Shown here: in pieces, positions 43,304-54,915 of the stretch
Layout: every line of letters starts with the position of its first letter
How positions within the stretch are numbered: the stretch's first letter is position 1
From: Hormiphora californensis
Lineage: Eukaryota; Ctenophora; Tentaculata; Cydippida; Pleurobrachiidae
Length of the DNA: 64,000 bases
Direction of reading: 5' to 3'
Assembly: GCA_020137815.1 (NCBI GenBank)
Contig: CM035361.1
Coordinates: 62,001-126,000 of the forward strand
Program-made: the position numbers and the translations under genes
Notes under the pieces: model-generated
Databases searched by the model: none
What the model saw: the letters and a program-made list of their open reading frames with translations, nothing else
Told to the model about the DNA's origin: nothing

Positions 43304-44049
43304 AAATAAAATTCATATACAATATATACAGTTGTAGAAGTCGACAGTTGGGTGATCGGATAACTGTTTATTAGCCTCATGTTTGATAGTCAGAGTTTTT
43401 GTTATTCTCTCTGTGGCTGAACAAATGAACCCGTCTGGTTCATTTGTTCAGCCACAGAGAGAATACAAAAACTCTGACAGTTGTAGAAGTCAATGAACCA
43501 ATGTAACGCTGGCAATTTTTCTGCTATGTACCATACTCCTTCCTTGCGCTAAGAGGTAAGTATTGAAAGAAAACCCAGGCAAAAATATACCTCACTTGGG
43601 TTTTGCATTTTTTTCTTGCGGGGCGGGTGATAAACATCCCGCTCCCTTTCTTTAGTAAAATATCATCTCAGAATAGCGCCAAAATGGCAAATACACTGTT
43701 TCCAATCAATCAATCAAAGCTACCACGGTGGTAGCAGTCAGTTTTTTTTTCAGTACAGAGGAAGTACCGGGATACTTGGTGGACTTGTATAATAAATTCA
43801 GCTCTGGTACTGGGCCTATTGAGGAAGAGGAGCGAACAAGCAATAAGATATTGACAGTCCTACAATTAGGTAAGAGTCGGGCACTAACGTGCTCGAATCA
43901 TGCACTAAGGGCGTGCACAGACTGATTAAACTTGATCACGACCATATGTGGTCAAGATTTTGACCGAAACGGTGATAGTTGTGCAAAAACAAACTACGGG
44001 AACATGCTGGAACGATTCCTTGATAACTTTTTGCAATTATTATAATATA

Positions 44050-44390
44050 GATTAAGCCAAAAAAACTAATTGAAATCAGTTGGCGGGAAAGGTGACCCAC
44101 TTACACCTTTTGCTACTGCCGGGTATCACCACGAACTCTCATTCTATCCCTCGGTATCTCAATCTCTTATTTTTCGAGGGTAACTTATTCCCGTTCGTTC
44201 TAGCCTCTCTTCCTCCTGTCTCCCTTCTCTTCTCTCCTCTTTCTCTCTTCTCTCTCTCCCCTCTCTCTCTCCCCCTCCCTCTTTGCTTCCGCTCCTTTTC
44301 ATTCTCCCCTCTCCTCCTCTCCTCTCTCTCCTCCTCCTCGCTCGCTCTCCTCCTCTCTCTCTCTCTCCCCTCTCTCCCTTAATTTGTATG
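44050..44390. repeat. Truncated TTAA-MITE with degraded CT tract
   Basis: GCCAAAAAAACTAATTGAAAT and the arm of 34808-35343 are followed by an irregular CT tract (CTCCTCC, CTCGCTCG landmarks match the GA tract of the left copy), after which homology ends. Confidence 0.75.
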
Positions 44391-45030
44391 GGAAACCATA
44401 GTTCTAGATCATTCCCAACAAATCAAAAAAACTCAAAAATTGCAAACTACTGTTCCCCCGACCCGCTCTGTCCGCCAACTTTCTGACCAATTCGAGGTTC
44501 CTCCGACCAGCATTCCGCATGGTATCCCTTCTTCCTAACAATCTCTTCTCGGCAGAGCGAGGCTAGCTGAGCTAGGAGGAGACGAGAGAAGGAGAGAGCG
44601 AGAGAGAGAGAGAGAGAGAGTAGGAGGGAGAGAGAGAGAGAGAGAGGGCGAGCGAGCGAGAGAGGAGAGAGAGCGCGCGCGAGAGAGAGCGCGAGAAGCG
44701 TATCGGCGCGAGGAGAGAGAGAGACTTCGCGAGATAGGCGAGCTAGACGAACAGAGCCGCGACGCGAGCGAGCCGAGAGCGGAGAGCTCTCTTCTATCTC
44801 CATCTCTCTCTCTTATCTCTCTCGAGCTCTGCTTCATCTCTCTCTCTCTCCCTCTCTCTCTCCCTCTCTCACAAATATTGCAGTGTACTATAGATTGTCA
44901 CCCCATCCCCCTATCGTGGTCCTGTTCATTTCAGTTTGTTGGTGTGCGTATTGTCTGCAGCAGTGTACAATTCATCGAAATTATATGTTGCAGATTGTGT
45001 ACAATGATTTGAATGTGTCTACTTTAAACT
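44391..45030. repeat. GA/CT-rich low-complexity, no gene
   Basis: 44570-44880 is dominated by GAGA then CTCT with GCGA interruptions; ORFs on either strand are low-complexity artefacts. Confidence 0.7.
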
Positions 45031-45038
45031 GTCAGCTA

Positions 45039-45290
45039 ACACCCCTAACACCCTAACACCCTAACACCCCTAATTTAATACCCCTAACACCCCTAACACC
45101 CCTAACACCCTAACACCCCTAATTTAATACCCCTAACACCCCCAATACCCCTAACACCCCCTAAAACCCCTAACACCCCTAACACCCCTAAAACCCCTAA
45201 CACCCCTAACACCCCTAACACCCCCAATACCTCTAACACCCTAACACCCCTAATTTAATACCCCTAACACCCCTAACACCCTAAAATCAC
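45039..45290. repeat. (CCCCTAACA)n telomere-like minisatellite
   Basis: Degenerate CCCTAACAC units with occasional CCCCTAATTTAATA. It lies just upstream of the astacin gene. The complementary-orientation TTAGGGG tract is at 56811-57340. Confidence 0.85.
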
Positions 45291-45347
45291 CGTAACATCC
45301 TATCATCTTCCTCAAGGAATCTATAAAGAGGATATGTAGAAGGAGGA

Positions 45348-48300
45348 ATGGTTCGATTATTTCACATATTTACCCTCATCGCCCTACTTCCCCACTCGAC
45401 CCATCAGAGGCAACACGGTAGGACTTTGTTTCCCAGCAATTCATTAATCAGTGTCCTTATCTTCCTTACCCAGGCCCATTAAGTTATTCTAGGCGTCCTC
45501 CATATTGTTTTACAGTTGTTTCTAAAACTGTAGTGGAGGGGATGTTCAGGATATACTAGCCTACATTTAAATACTTGTTACCTATAATAATGGTTAGATT
45601 GTATTACTTCAATCATTTATGGTTAGGTTTTGGATTTTGAACACAGTATGTATGAGGCATGGTTATCGGTGAGAATATTCAGAAATTACAGCTCGTTACT
45701 GTGTATGACGCATAACGATATAGTCAGAAGCTAATTAACCGTTCTACCAAAAAATTATAGGAGTCGCTTGAGCATTCTTCATTACACACTGTAATATATA
45801 CTATATACTATGAAACCATTTCTCTTTACTAACTGACAGGTCCTTCATAATACCCCCCACTATAATTTTAACCTACCAGTCTTCCATTACCCCCCCCCCC
45901 CCCCCCCAACTATAATTTTAACTTACCACTCTTGCAGGCTTCGCAATCGGAGAGGTGCCTGAGATTACAGAAAAGAAGAGAGCACATCACAACAAAGGTA
46001 TGTATAAATTTCTAGCGGCACCGATCACCCGATCTGAACGCACTATTTGAGAATCAAAACAGAGCCTGAAACTTCTTCTATTGCTATTCATACTTTCCCC
46101 AGTACATTCGGACCAATATTTGCCACACGTTGTACCCTTAAGATCCCTTGCAGCCCGATAAAGGCCCCGCAACCATAATAAAATTAGTTGGTCAACCATA
46201 ATAAAATTAGTTCTCAGATTAACCATTTTTATCATCTTTAGGGAGTTCAAAGCATCACGACAGAAAAAGAGAAAAGTGGAGAAAGAAAGAGAGCAGTACT
46301 GCTGGAAATGAGATAGACCTGAATCATGCAGATTATGAAGATAGTGCCCTGGTTGCCGACCTTAATAAAAGTAAGTTGAAGCCGAACAACACAGCGTTCC
46401 CGAAAAATTCTGACAATTTATTGATTCAGAACCATTATATCGTTAACATCGTTGTGAAAGTAAGTAATGTATTTACTTGTATGTAATTAGTAATAGATAT
46501 AATAACTTAAATAACTATAACAGAGAGATACCAATAAAAGAAACATAAATATTAAAGTAAATCAGGTTTCTCGGGGTCCGACTGTTTAACTGCAGAGCAT
46601 AGCGTGAAATTAACTATAAAATATCAAGATTCAAGCTGTAAAAAGCTATCCGAGTATGGCGAGAGTTTAGTTAAGTACTTTAGAAATGCAAGGCCAGCTA
46701 GTGGGAAGGTTCGCACATATATAACTTCCTTACTCAGTCTGGCAGTTGAGCTGCTGAGAACTCAATGCTAGCTGACAGATGAGAACTGACACTGTGAATA
46801 CTTTCAGATATCATATTCGACAACTCGGTACAAGTGATACAAGGAGATATGCTAATTGATTCTGAGGATAGAAGGAGGTAATATATCGTCATTTTATCAT
46901 ATCAATAACTACTTGCTGCCACATTTTGCTAGTTATATGTAGTTCAATACTACTTTTTAGGATTACAAGAGGCGCAGTACGCCCCAACAGGAAGCTTTGG
47001 CCAAAAGGAATAATTTATTATTCCATTACAGAGGACCTGGGTGCGTAAGATATTACTATAAATTAATATAAACTGGAGTTGCTCCTCTCTAATCGCGATA
47101 TCTCCAGCTGCAGCTAGTTTTCATAACCTATCGTTGTGTGTAGTTGTTTGACCCTCCTTCCCCGCGTGTAGGGCAGTTAAAGGAACAGCTTGTGAAAAGT
47201 GCGATTAAACACATAGAGGAATCAACGTGTCTGAGGTTCAAAGAAAGATCTACGGAGGTTGATTTCCTTAACATAACATCAATGAAAGGGTTAGTCAGCT
47301 ACATATAGTTAGCTATATAATATATATATATAGTCAGCTATATCTGATTTGCTTTTGGTTAATCGAATATGTGTCTTCTAGACCTCAAGAGATATGTGTC
47401 TTCTAGAAGATATTTTATTTACAGGTGTACCTCCTTCGTCGGAAGGAGAGGAGGACCTCAGGAAGTGTCGGTTGGAAGCGGCTGTGTAACTAGAGGAATC
47501 ATCGCCCACGAACTGGCACACGCTATAGGTAATTAGAGAAAGAAATTTCCCTGAGATCCCTCACATAGCGACCCTAGGTAGCTGAGCTGCACCAATCATA
47601 TATAATGTTCTCACAACGAGCTGTATAAACGCAGTACTTCCCTGGCAGAGTATGCAGTACAGATGGTGGTTAGATGTTCTAATCTTAACGCACTCTTTGT
47701 ATATTATAGACACCGTGTGATTTCGAGCTGGTTCAATACCAAATACCAATCCGTTACTCGAAAACAGCATACTCAACAACACATCTCTCTCCAGGATTTT
47801 ATCACGAGCAGTCCCGTCCAGATAGAGATCTATACGTGGAGCTGCTTAAAGAAAATGTTAAGACTGACGAGCTTGGTTAGTTAAGTTCATACAAAAACCA
47901 GTGATCTATTTTTAGAAACATTACATGATTTGTTTCAGGTAACTTCAGAAAAAGGGACCCTTCTGAGGTGGATTCTCTAAATAGCCCCTACGATTACGGC
48001 AGTTTGATGCATTATGGACTGAAAGATTTCTCCGGGAACAAGCAACCTACACTTCGGGTTAGTAGGATATGTAGTAACCAGGAACCGACCGAATCAGGAA
48101 ATACTGGTCCCTAAATAACGAGTTCTAATTGGTTGTTTATGTTTTGGTCGGTTCCTGGTAGTAACTGCACACCATTTGTAATGGGATGCATTCGAATTGT
48201 GCAGATACTATTTGTATTATTTATGTCTGACTAACTTTTCTTCAGACATTGAGGCCGGTACCACCCGACGTGCAGATAGGACAGAGGGTAAAGCTGAGTG

Positions 48301-51300
48301 ATCAGGATATACACCAAGCTAATAAACTATATAACTGCCCTGAGAGCAGCTACAGTAAGTTAATACTAAATAGTTTCCATGGAATATATTAGAAACCTTG
48401 AACAGCTCTAACATACACCACGCCCTATTAAACAGTACAAATCATGCTATAACACACACCCCCTACATAGGATCACCGAGTCAACAGGAAACAGATGTAT
48501 ATGAATACCGGCCCAATCGTCACGTTACAAACTCAATTGATAGTTTTATGATAACGGGGGGAACCCAGGACACTACAGAACCCCTCTGTTTGGATGGGAT
48601 GACTTATCAAGGTAAGAAACTACAGAACACCTCTGTTTGGATGGGATGACTTATCAAGGTAAGAAACTACAGAACACCTCTGTTTGGATGGGATGACTTA
48701 TCAAGGTAAGAAACTACAAAACCCCTCTGTTTGGATGGGATGACTTATCAAGGTAAGAAACTACAGAACCCCTCTGTTTGGATGGGATGACTTATCAAGG
48801 TAAGAAACTACAGAACACCTCTGTTTGGATGGGATGACTTATCAAGGTAAGAAACTACAGAACACCTCTGTTTGGATGGGATGACTTATCAAGGTAAGAA
48901 ACTACAAAACCCCTCTGTTTGGATGGGATGACTTATCAAGGTAAGAAACTACAGAACCCCTCTGTTTGGATGGGATGACTTATCAAGGTAAGAAACTACA
49001 GAACCCCTCTGTTTGGATGGGATGACTTATTAAGGTAAGAAACTACAGTATCCCTCTGTTTGGATGGGATGACTTATCAAGGTAAGAAACTACAGAACCC
49101 CTCTGTTTGGATGGGATGACTTATCAAGGTAAGAAACTACAGAACACCTCTGTTTGGATGGGATGACTTATCAAGGTAAGAAACTACAGAACCCCTCTGT
49201 TTGGATGGGATGACTTATCAAGGTAAGAAACTACAGAACCCCTCTGTTTGGATGGGATGACTTATCAAGGTAAGAAACTACAGACCCCCTCTGTTTGGAT
49301 GGGATGACTTATCAAGGTAAGAAACTACAGAACCCCTCTGTTTGGATGGGATGACTTATCAAGGTAAGAAACTACAGTATCCCTCTGTTTGGATGGGATG
49401 ACTTATCAAGGTAAGAAACTACAGAACCCCTCTGTTTGGATGGGATGACTTATCAAGGTAAGAAACTACAGAACCCCTCTGTTTGGATGGGATGACTTAT
49501 CAAGGTAAGAAACTACAGTATCCCTCTGTTTGGATGGGATGACTTATCAAGGTAGGAAACTACAGAACCCCTCTGTTTGGATGGGATGACTTATCAAGGT
49601 AAGAAACTACAGAACCCCTCTGTTTGGATGGGATGACTTATCAAGGTAAGAAACTACAGAACCCCTCTGTTTGGATGGGATGACTTATCAAGGTAAGAAA
49701 CTACAGAACCCCTATGTTTGATGGGATGACTTATCAAGGTAAGAAACTACAGAACCCCTCTGTTTGGATGGGATGACTTATCAAGGTACAAATCAAAGAA
49801 ACTCGAATTGCACCTTAAGGTATCAAGGCAATCTGATCCCCCAATAGAATGAAATAGAACTACACCTTGTGGCTATAAACGTTATTTCTTGGAAAGGGGG
49901 AACTTCGAGATTGATAAATGAGCGGTTACAGATCTTGGGTTCTAGAAGGTTTTAATAAATCACAAAATGTTTAACAAGTGTATGATTTGATCCAGAACAA
50001 GCGTTCTGACAGCAACAGTGGTGTTATAAGAAAGGTTTTGTCTTCCCTTAAATGGATAAATTGTAGAGAAAACATTTGCAGACCTTGACAGGCGACAGCT
50101 GATTATGATGATCAACGCTATAATTGTATATTTTAAATTTAGTATATTTCATAATCATGATAATTACATCGACTAATTTATTACAAGTGTTATCCAAATC
50201 ATGATATTTCAGGTAATCAGGTTTTAGTGACGGGATGTGGCCTGAGTAAGAGCAGTCAGAAATGGAGTTGGACCAGCAACTATCAACTCAGAAACGAAGG
50301 TAATGTTGAATCACGTGCAAGATATTGCAATACAATTAAAATGTTATGATACCTTGTAAAAGATATGATCTTGATTGAATGATGAATGAATGGGCCCATA
50401 TGAGTTGTGAAGACCCCCTCTTCCACAGGGCTAACTCTGTGCCTGTCAGTGGAGGATGGAGCCAAGCTAGGTGATCCTGGAGACGTGCCAATTCGGATGG
50501 TTGCCTGCGATGCAAATGAAGATAGACAGAAGTGGGTAGGTGATCCCATTTAGCACAGGATAACCACTTTACTACCCCTTGAAAATGTGCCACAGATTTG
50601 TAACGGAGGGACGTTGAAGAATATTGCATTGGAGAAGTGTGTTAATGCCGGCTGGACGGCCCTGAAAAAAAGTTATATGATAGCTGTATCGGAATGTGAT
50701 GTGGGAGATATTAAACAGGTACCTTGGCACCATGCCCGCTCTGATTAATGATGTTTCTATATCACGCTTGTACACAAACATGCATGGGGAGGGCTATGGC
50801 GCTAATCTCGATGGTTCATGAAAGTAACACACATGTTTAGGTGCTAAGTGTATACACTATGGGACGACGCTACGAGCCAGTGTGTCATCGTTGGACTGTA
50901 GCTGGCCCTAAACCAGAGTGCTATGATGAAACTACTAAGAGCATCTCATATCTCGGTAAAAAGAGAATATCATTTCATATTTAAGAGGGTCTGAACTTCT
51001 AACCGCCCCAACTAGTTGGGTAGTTGCCCCGAGGTTTTCTCTACATTGATATACTGACAGTCCACATGATATCGACAGGATGCAGGAAACAAAACAAGAA
51101 CTACGCAATGATCGGATACGAGAAAAGAGGGAAAAGGAACAATCTAAAGGCGATCAGAGATATCAATTGTTGTCAGCTTGTTAACACTACAGGTACAAGA
51201 TCTTTATTCATGTGTATACTGTTGCCTAACAGCTGTTATTCTCACCCTGAGAGTTTTAACAGTGTTATATCTTCAGGAAACATAAGAAAGACGGTGATTC

Positions 51301-52444
51301 GAAATATAGTAAGCCCCGGGACTTCTGAGTGTCCAGAAGGATACTTCGTACAAGGTATTGAGTTGTAAAAAATTATAATTAGGACGCTGATTCCCCGCTG
51401 TTTTTCTAGCGCTGATTAACTCTCCTTCTCTTTTACTTGCACGGGCAAAGCACAGATATACACCTTTTGATTCGCCTGACAACATACAATGAACATTTCA
51501 AGTTTCTTTTACCCATTCATGCTTTCCACTTGTATATCAAATTCCCACTAGAACATCCATTTATGAACATCACGTGACACGCATCCATGAATTATATGGG
51601 CAACACGTCGCACACATCCATATATGGGCAACACGTCGCACACATCCATGTATATGGCCAACACGTCGCACACATCCATATATGGACAACACGTCGCACA
51701 CATCCATATATGGGCAACATGTGGGATCAATTATCTTTAGATTTTGTGTTTCAGGCTTTGGAACGGGCCCATCTACAGGTGACTTTTGCACCTAATACAT
51801 ATTTTGTGTCTGTAAACACCGTGCATCAGCATGTATTTTGCTCCTCTTTGCCTTTTCTTTAAATATGTTTGCATGTATCGACGTATCGTCTTTTCCAATA
51901 GATTGCAAGTTTTCATTCAGACTTTAACCCAGACAATATAAGGTAAAACTAAACATAAAAAGGCCCTCGGTTAGCTCTTTTCATACAATCAAACATTCCG
52001 GTTTCTGGGTAGACCTTTTTAAGTTAAGTTTTACTTTTATTGCTTTGACCTCTCCCTCTGTTCATAGTCCCAGCTCTTCCTATACCTAATATCTCCCTTT
52101 CAAAAGGTGTCAATCTATACAAAACGAAGCAGAGGAATCTGAAAGCACTGGCGTATTTACATTGTAGCATGCCGAGTGAGAACATAAAATACCAAAACTG
52201 CTATTGGGACACCCTAAGAACAGCGGTGAGTTGATGGTGACTGTTTTCTATTGTTTAGAAGAGTTACACCAGCATATAAACTGATCCCCTATTATTATAG
52301 GACCAGCAGAGAGGGATGAATTCTTGTTCCCGTGGTGGATTCTTCCTAGCTGGAATAAAGAAGAAATCCTGCAACAGATTAAACTGCATCACAGCAATCA
52401 AGTGTTGTTCGGTGAAGCATCTCTCCACCAACTACACTTGGTGA
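45348..52444 (+). CDS. Astacin (M12A) metalloprotease with ricin-like lectin and Cys-rich tail, 20 exons
   Basis: Exons: 45348-45417, 45938-45997, 46242-46370, 46808-46877, 46961-47040, 47172-47289, 47425-47528, 47795-47875, 47939-48057, 48246-48354, 48471-48611, 50213-50299, 50429-50535, 50596-50718, 50841-50955, 51079-51192, 51277-51354, 51755-51778, 52107-52225, 52301-52444. All junctions are GT-AG and every phase closes; total 1992 nt, 663 codons plus TGA. Residues 1-20 are a signal peptide ([15 protein letters not shown]). The propeptide has VIQGDM, matching the FxGD aspartate switch. The catalytic domain, about 113-312, starts [14 protein letters not shown]. It has [19 protein letters not shown] with zinc ligands His204, His208, His214, general base Glu205, and the Met-turn SLMHYG (Met261, Tyr263). 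About 348-466 is ricin-B-like, with two QKW motifs (376-378, 423-425). The tail has repeated CC modules (INCCQL, IKCCSV). Expected: a secreted zinc endopeptidase. Exon 18 (24 nt) is the least certain. A 26-copy splice-donor minisatellite sits after exon 11. Confidence 0.93.
48565..49787 (+). repeat. 47-bp minisatellite duplicating exon 11 end and splice donor, about 26 copies
   Basis: The unit runs ACTACAG, then 33 nt of exon 11 (CCCCTCTGTTTGGATGGGAT...TATCAAG), then GTAAGAA. The first copy is the true 3' end of exon 11; about 25 further copies fill the start of intron 11. Variants are TATCCC, ACACC, and one unit missing a G. Each unit has AG before and GT after a 33-nt in-frame segment encoding [11 protein letters not shown]. 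Confidence 0.95.
51590..51725. repeat. About 28-bp tandem repeat in astacin intron 17, five copies
   Basis: Unit ATATGGGCAACACGTCGCAC plus ACATCC, with small differences. Not coding: it falls between exons 17 and 18. Confidence 0.85.
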
Positions 52445-52824
52445 ATTGCTGACAAACCTCCCTAAACTAAGATCTATGTGCTGCTGTTGACAGTCAAAAC
52501 GAACTGAACTACCCCAAAATATGAGAAATTGGTCATTATTGGCGTGATCACCCGTCAACATCGATTTGTTGGCAAATGTTTCTGGTAGCTTGAATGTTAA
52601 AAGAAGCAGTGTGGTGCTAGAAGAGTAGAAGGTAATTGCCAATTACTAATTGGAAGAAACTTTTGTAAACATTATTTGTTGAATATATGTATCTATATGA
52701 TATCTTTTTCCGTTTAAAATTTTTGAGCTGCAACTAAACGCCTTTAATTTGAAAAGGGTCATCAGATCATATCATATTACCTTAGTCAGGATCAAATCAT
52801 CCCTCTAGGATCAGATCACATACC
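52445..52824. other. Downstream of astacin gene, no further gene seen
   Basis: 3' flank; no clear AATAAA was found close to the stop. Confidence 0.5.
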
Positions 52825-52833
52825 ACCCAGGAT

Positions 52834-52897
52834 TTGGTGACATAGACATAGACACCGTGCGCGACCAAGATTGAGCCAGGTGTCTATATGTCACCAA
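52834..52897. mobile_element. TTGGTGA-family element, 64 bp, 9-bp duplication
   Basis: TTGGTGACATAGACA ... TGTCTATATGTCACCAA, flanked by ACCCAGGAT at 52825-52833 and 52898-52906. The centre GCGCGACCAAGATTGAGC matches the inner right end of 16083-16759. Smallest member of the family. Confidence 0.9.
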
Positions 52898-52919
52898 ACC
52901 CAGGATCAGATCTCACATA

Positions 52920-53086
52920 CAGTCGGACCCCGATTTACCGGAACCCCTATTTACCGGGAGGATAATCTTGCCCTGAAATAGGAAATAAACAATATTTGAC
53001 CCCAATATACCGGGCCCGGCCGGGCACCCCGATTTACCGGGCAAAACCCTTTCCCCCGAGTATCCCGGTAAATCGGGGTCCAACTG
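52920..53086. mobile_element. TA-flanked MITE (pogo type), 167 bp
   Basis: CAGTCGGACCCCGATTTACC ends, TA at 52918-52919 and 53087-53088. About the same length as 22988-23158, but with the inner CGATTTAACGG repeats changed throughout to CGATTTACCGG. Confidence 0.85.
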
Positions 53087-53208
53087 TACCAACCCCTGGG
53101 TCCTGGGATTTACCAAAATTGGACATTTTATTGTTATATGTGAGCACCAATAGTTTTACTCTCAAATAGGACTTCCAAATGCATGAAAATGCATGAAAAT
53201 CTGTTAAA

Positions 53209-54063
53209 ATGTATTTAAAAAATTCTACCTCTGTCTACCGGAAACCTACACATACCAACCTCTATCTCAAGTACAACTCCTCTACTCCTGCCTCTACACG
53301 CCGCTCTGTTATCCAATCCTTAACCCGTCGGGCCTACAACATCTGTTCTCCCCAACATCTCGAAGAGGAACTCGACACAGTCTACAACATCTGTCTCTGC
53401 AATGGATTTCCTCCCTACGAGATCTCCATTCTGATGTCTACTGTTCGGGACCGCCTTCTACACCCCAAACCGTCTAAATCCCGTCCTCCTTCTTCCTTCG
53501 TCCACCGTGTAGTCCTACCCTATCACCCGGACCTCTCCTCTCGACTCAAACGGACCCTCAACCGCTACAACATAGACGTCACCTTCTCTTCCTCTTCTAC
53601 CCTACGGAACATCCTCACCCAGACCAAATCTTCGCCTCCTTCTGATAGTACTCCCAACTCCATCTACTCCATTCCCTGCCGCGACTGCTCATCCTTCTAC
53701 GTTGGCCAGACCAAGCGACCAGTTAAAACTCGGATTAAGGAACACGAATCAAACTTCTACAACAACTCTCTCTACAACACCGATGGGAAGATGAAATCTG
53801 CTCCTGCTATCCACGCTCGGGAATCTGGACATACCATGGACTGGAATTCTACCTCTATCCTCTCCTCTTCTTCCTCCTGCCTCAGTCTAAATCTACTGGA
53901 ACAAGCGGCTATTCACACTCTTCAACCGGCGATTAACCGAACAGATAAAGTTCCTACTGTCAACCTCCAATGGACTCACCTTCTCCCCAGGATTGCTAAC
54001 TCCTTCAAACCCCGTCCTGCTGGCATCTCCATCAAACCTAGATCTCCCAAACCTGTTTCCTAA
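53209..54063 (+). pseudogene. Penelope-like element 3' ORF: RT end and GIY-YIG nuclease
   Basis: 284 codons open to TAA. The RT end is TSVYRKPTHTNLYLKYNSST and RRAYNICSPQHLEEEL. The linker has VVLPYHPDLSSRLKRTLN. About residues 150-185 form the GIY-YIG nuclease: SIYSIPCRDCSSFYVGQTKR, then KTRIKEHE, AIHARESGH and LLEQAAIHTLQPAINR. 5'-truncated: the RT palm is absent and the apparent ATG lies just outside the element. It is a different family from 10549-11341 (no nucleotide match) and has an open frame, so it is younger or selected until recently. Confidence 0.9.
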
Positions 54064-54300
54064 TTCTCTTCAGCTCGGATCACCTCTTCTCCCTTCCCGT
54101 GGATCACCTCCCCCATCCCCTCCTCTCGGATCGCATCTTCCTTCTCGGATCTCATCCCTTCCTCTCTCCTCCCCTCCCCGGATCCCATATCCTCTTCTCC
54201 ACTACATAAACACTTTCATTTTCATTGTTGTTATAGCTGAAGACGTCTGACATAGATCAGTCGAAAGCTCCTGTTCTTAATTGAATATTAGTACTGCAAA
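54064..54300 (+). repeat. 3' end of the Penelope-like element with hammerhead-like motif
   Basis: CT-rich stretch with GGATC repeats, then CTGAAGA, a CTGA-loop-TCAG stem and GAAAG at 54237-54267, placed where other Penelope-like elements carry CTGANGA...GAAA cores. Confidence 0.5.
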
Positions 54301-54915
54301 ATCGTTGTTTCTCTTTAATTTAAATGCCAGGTTGTTTATGGACATTTATAGCTCTATACATGCTGTATACACGACTGCGCGCTAAAAACCAACTGCTAAC
54401 AAATTGTTTTCAATACAAGAGACACAGCGCGCGTTCCAGATATCCAGGAATTGTAAACATTCGGTTCATTGGTCAACTTGATGCAGTCTCGTGACACTAC
54501 CTATATTTAATATTAACAGCCAAGGCTAGAATAGTGCGTGTAGTAGAAACTATTACATGTGATAACTGGCATGTGTTTTAAACCCTATCAAAACTCGAAT
54601 GATTTACCGCTAACCCCCTGCAGCAGTCAGCAGTGGAATAAAAGGACAAACGCACAGTAAATCGAAATTCGAAAACTTCGTTATTATTTCCAAATGTCTA
54701 TCTACCAGTTCAGGCATGAGATGGGCATAAGATCTCTCTTTTTAATCAGGAAACAGATAGAAGGAGAGAGGGAGATGGTGATCATAGAGCAAGTACCAAA
54801 CTGGAACTTGGCCAGGTGTCCAGGTAGAGAAAACTATCATAACAACAATTTAAAAGTGGTAAAACAAAAGTTGTTACTTAAAAAACATTGGAAAATAAAA
54901 TCTTTTGTGTTATTA

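Noticed and set aside
48398-48649. ORF ending in [19 protein letters not shown]
   Set aside because: It reads through the donor of astacin exon 11; only 48471-48611 in that frame is exon.
48565-49787. CRISPR array
   Set aside because: The 47-bp units are contiguous with no unique spacers, and the setting is an animal intron.
51880-51950. Extra astacin exon after TTTCCAATAG
   Set aside because: In the required phase it meets a TAA within eight codons; joining exon 18 to 52107 keeps the frame.
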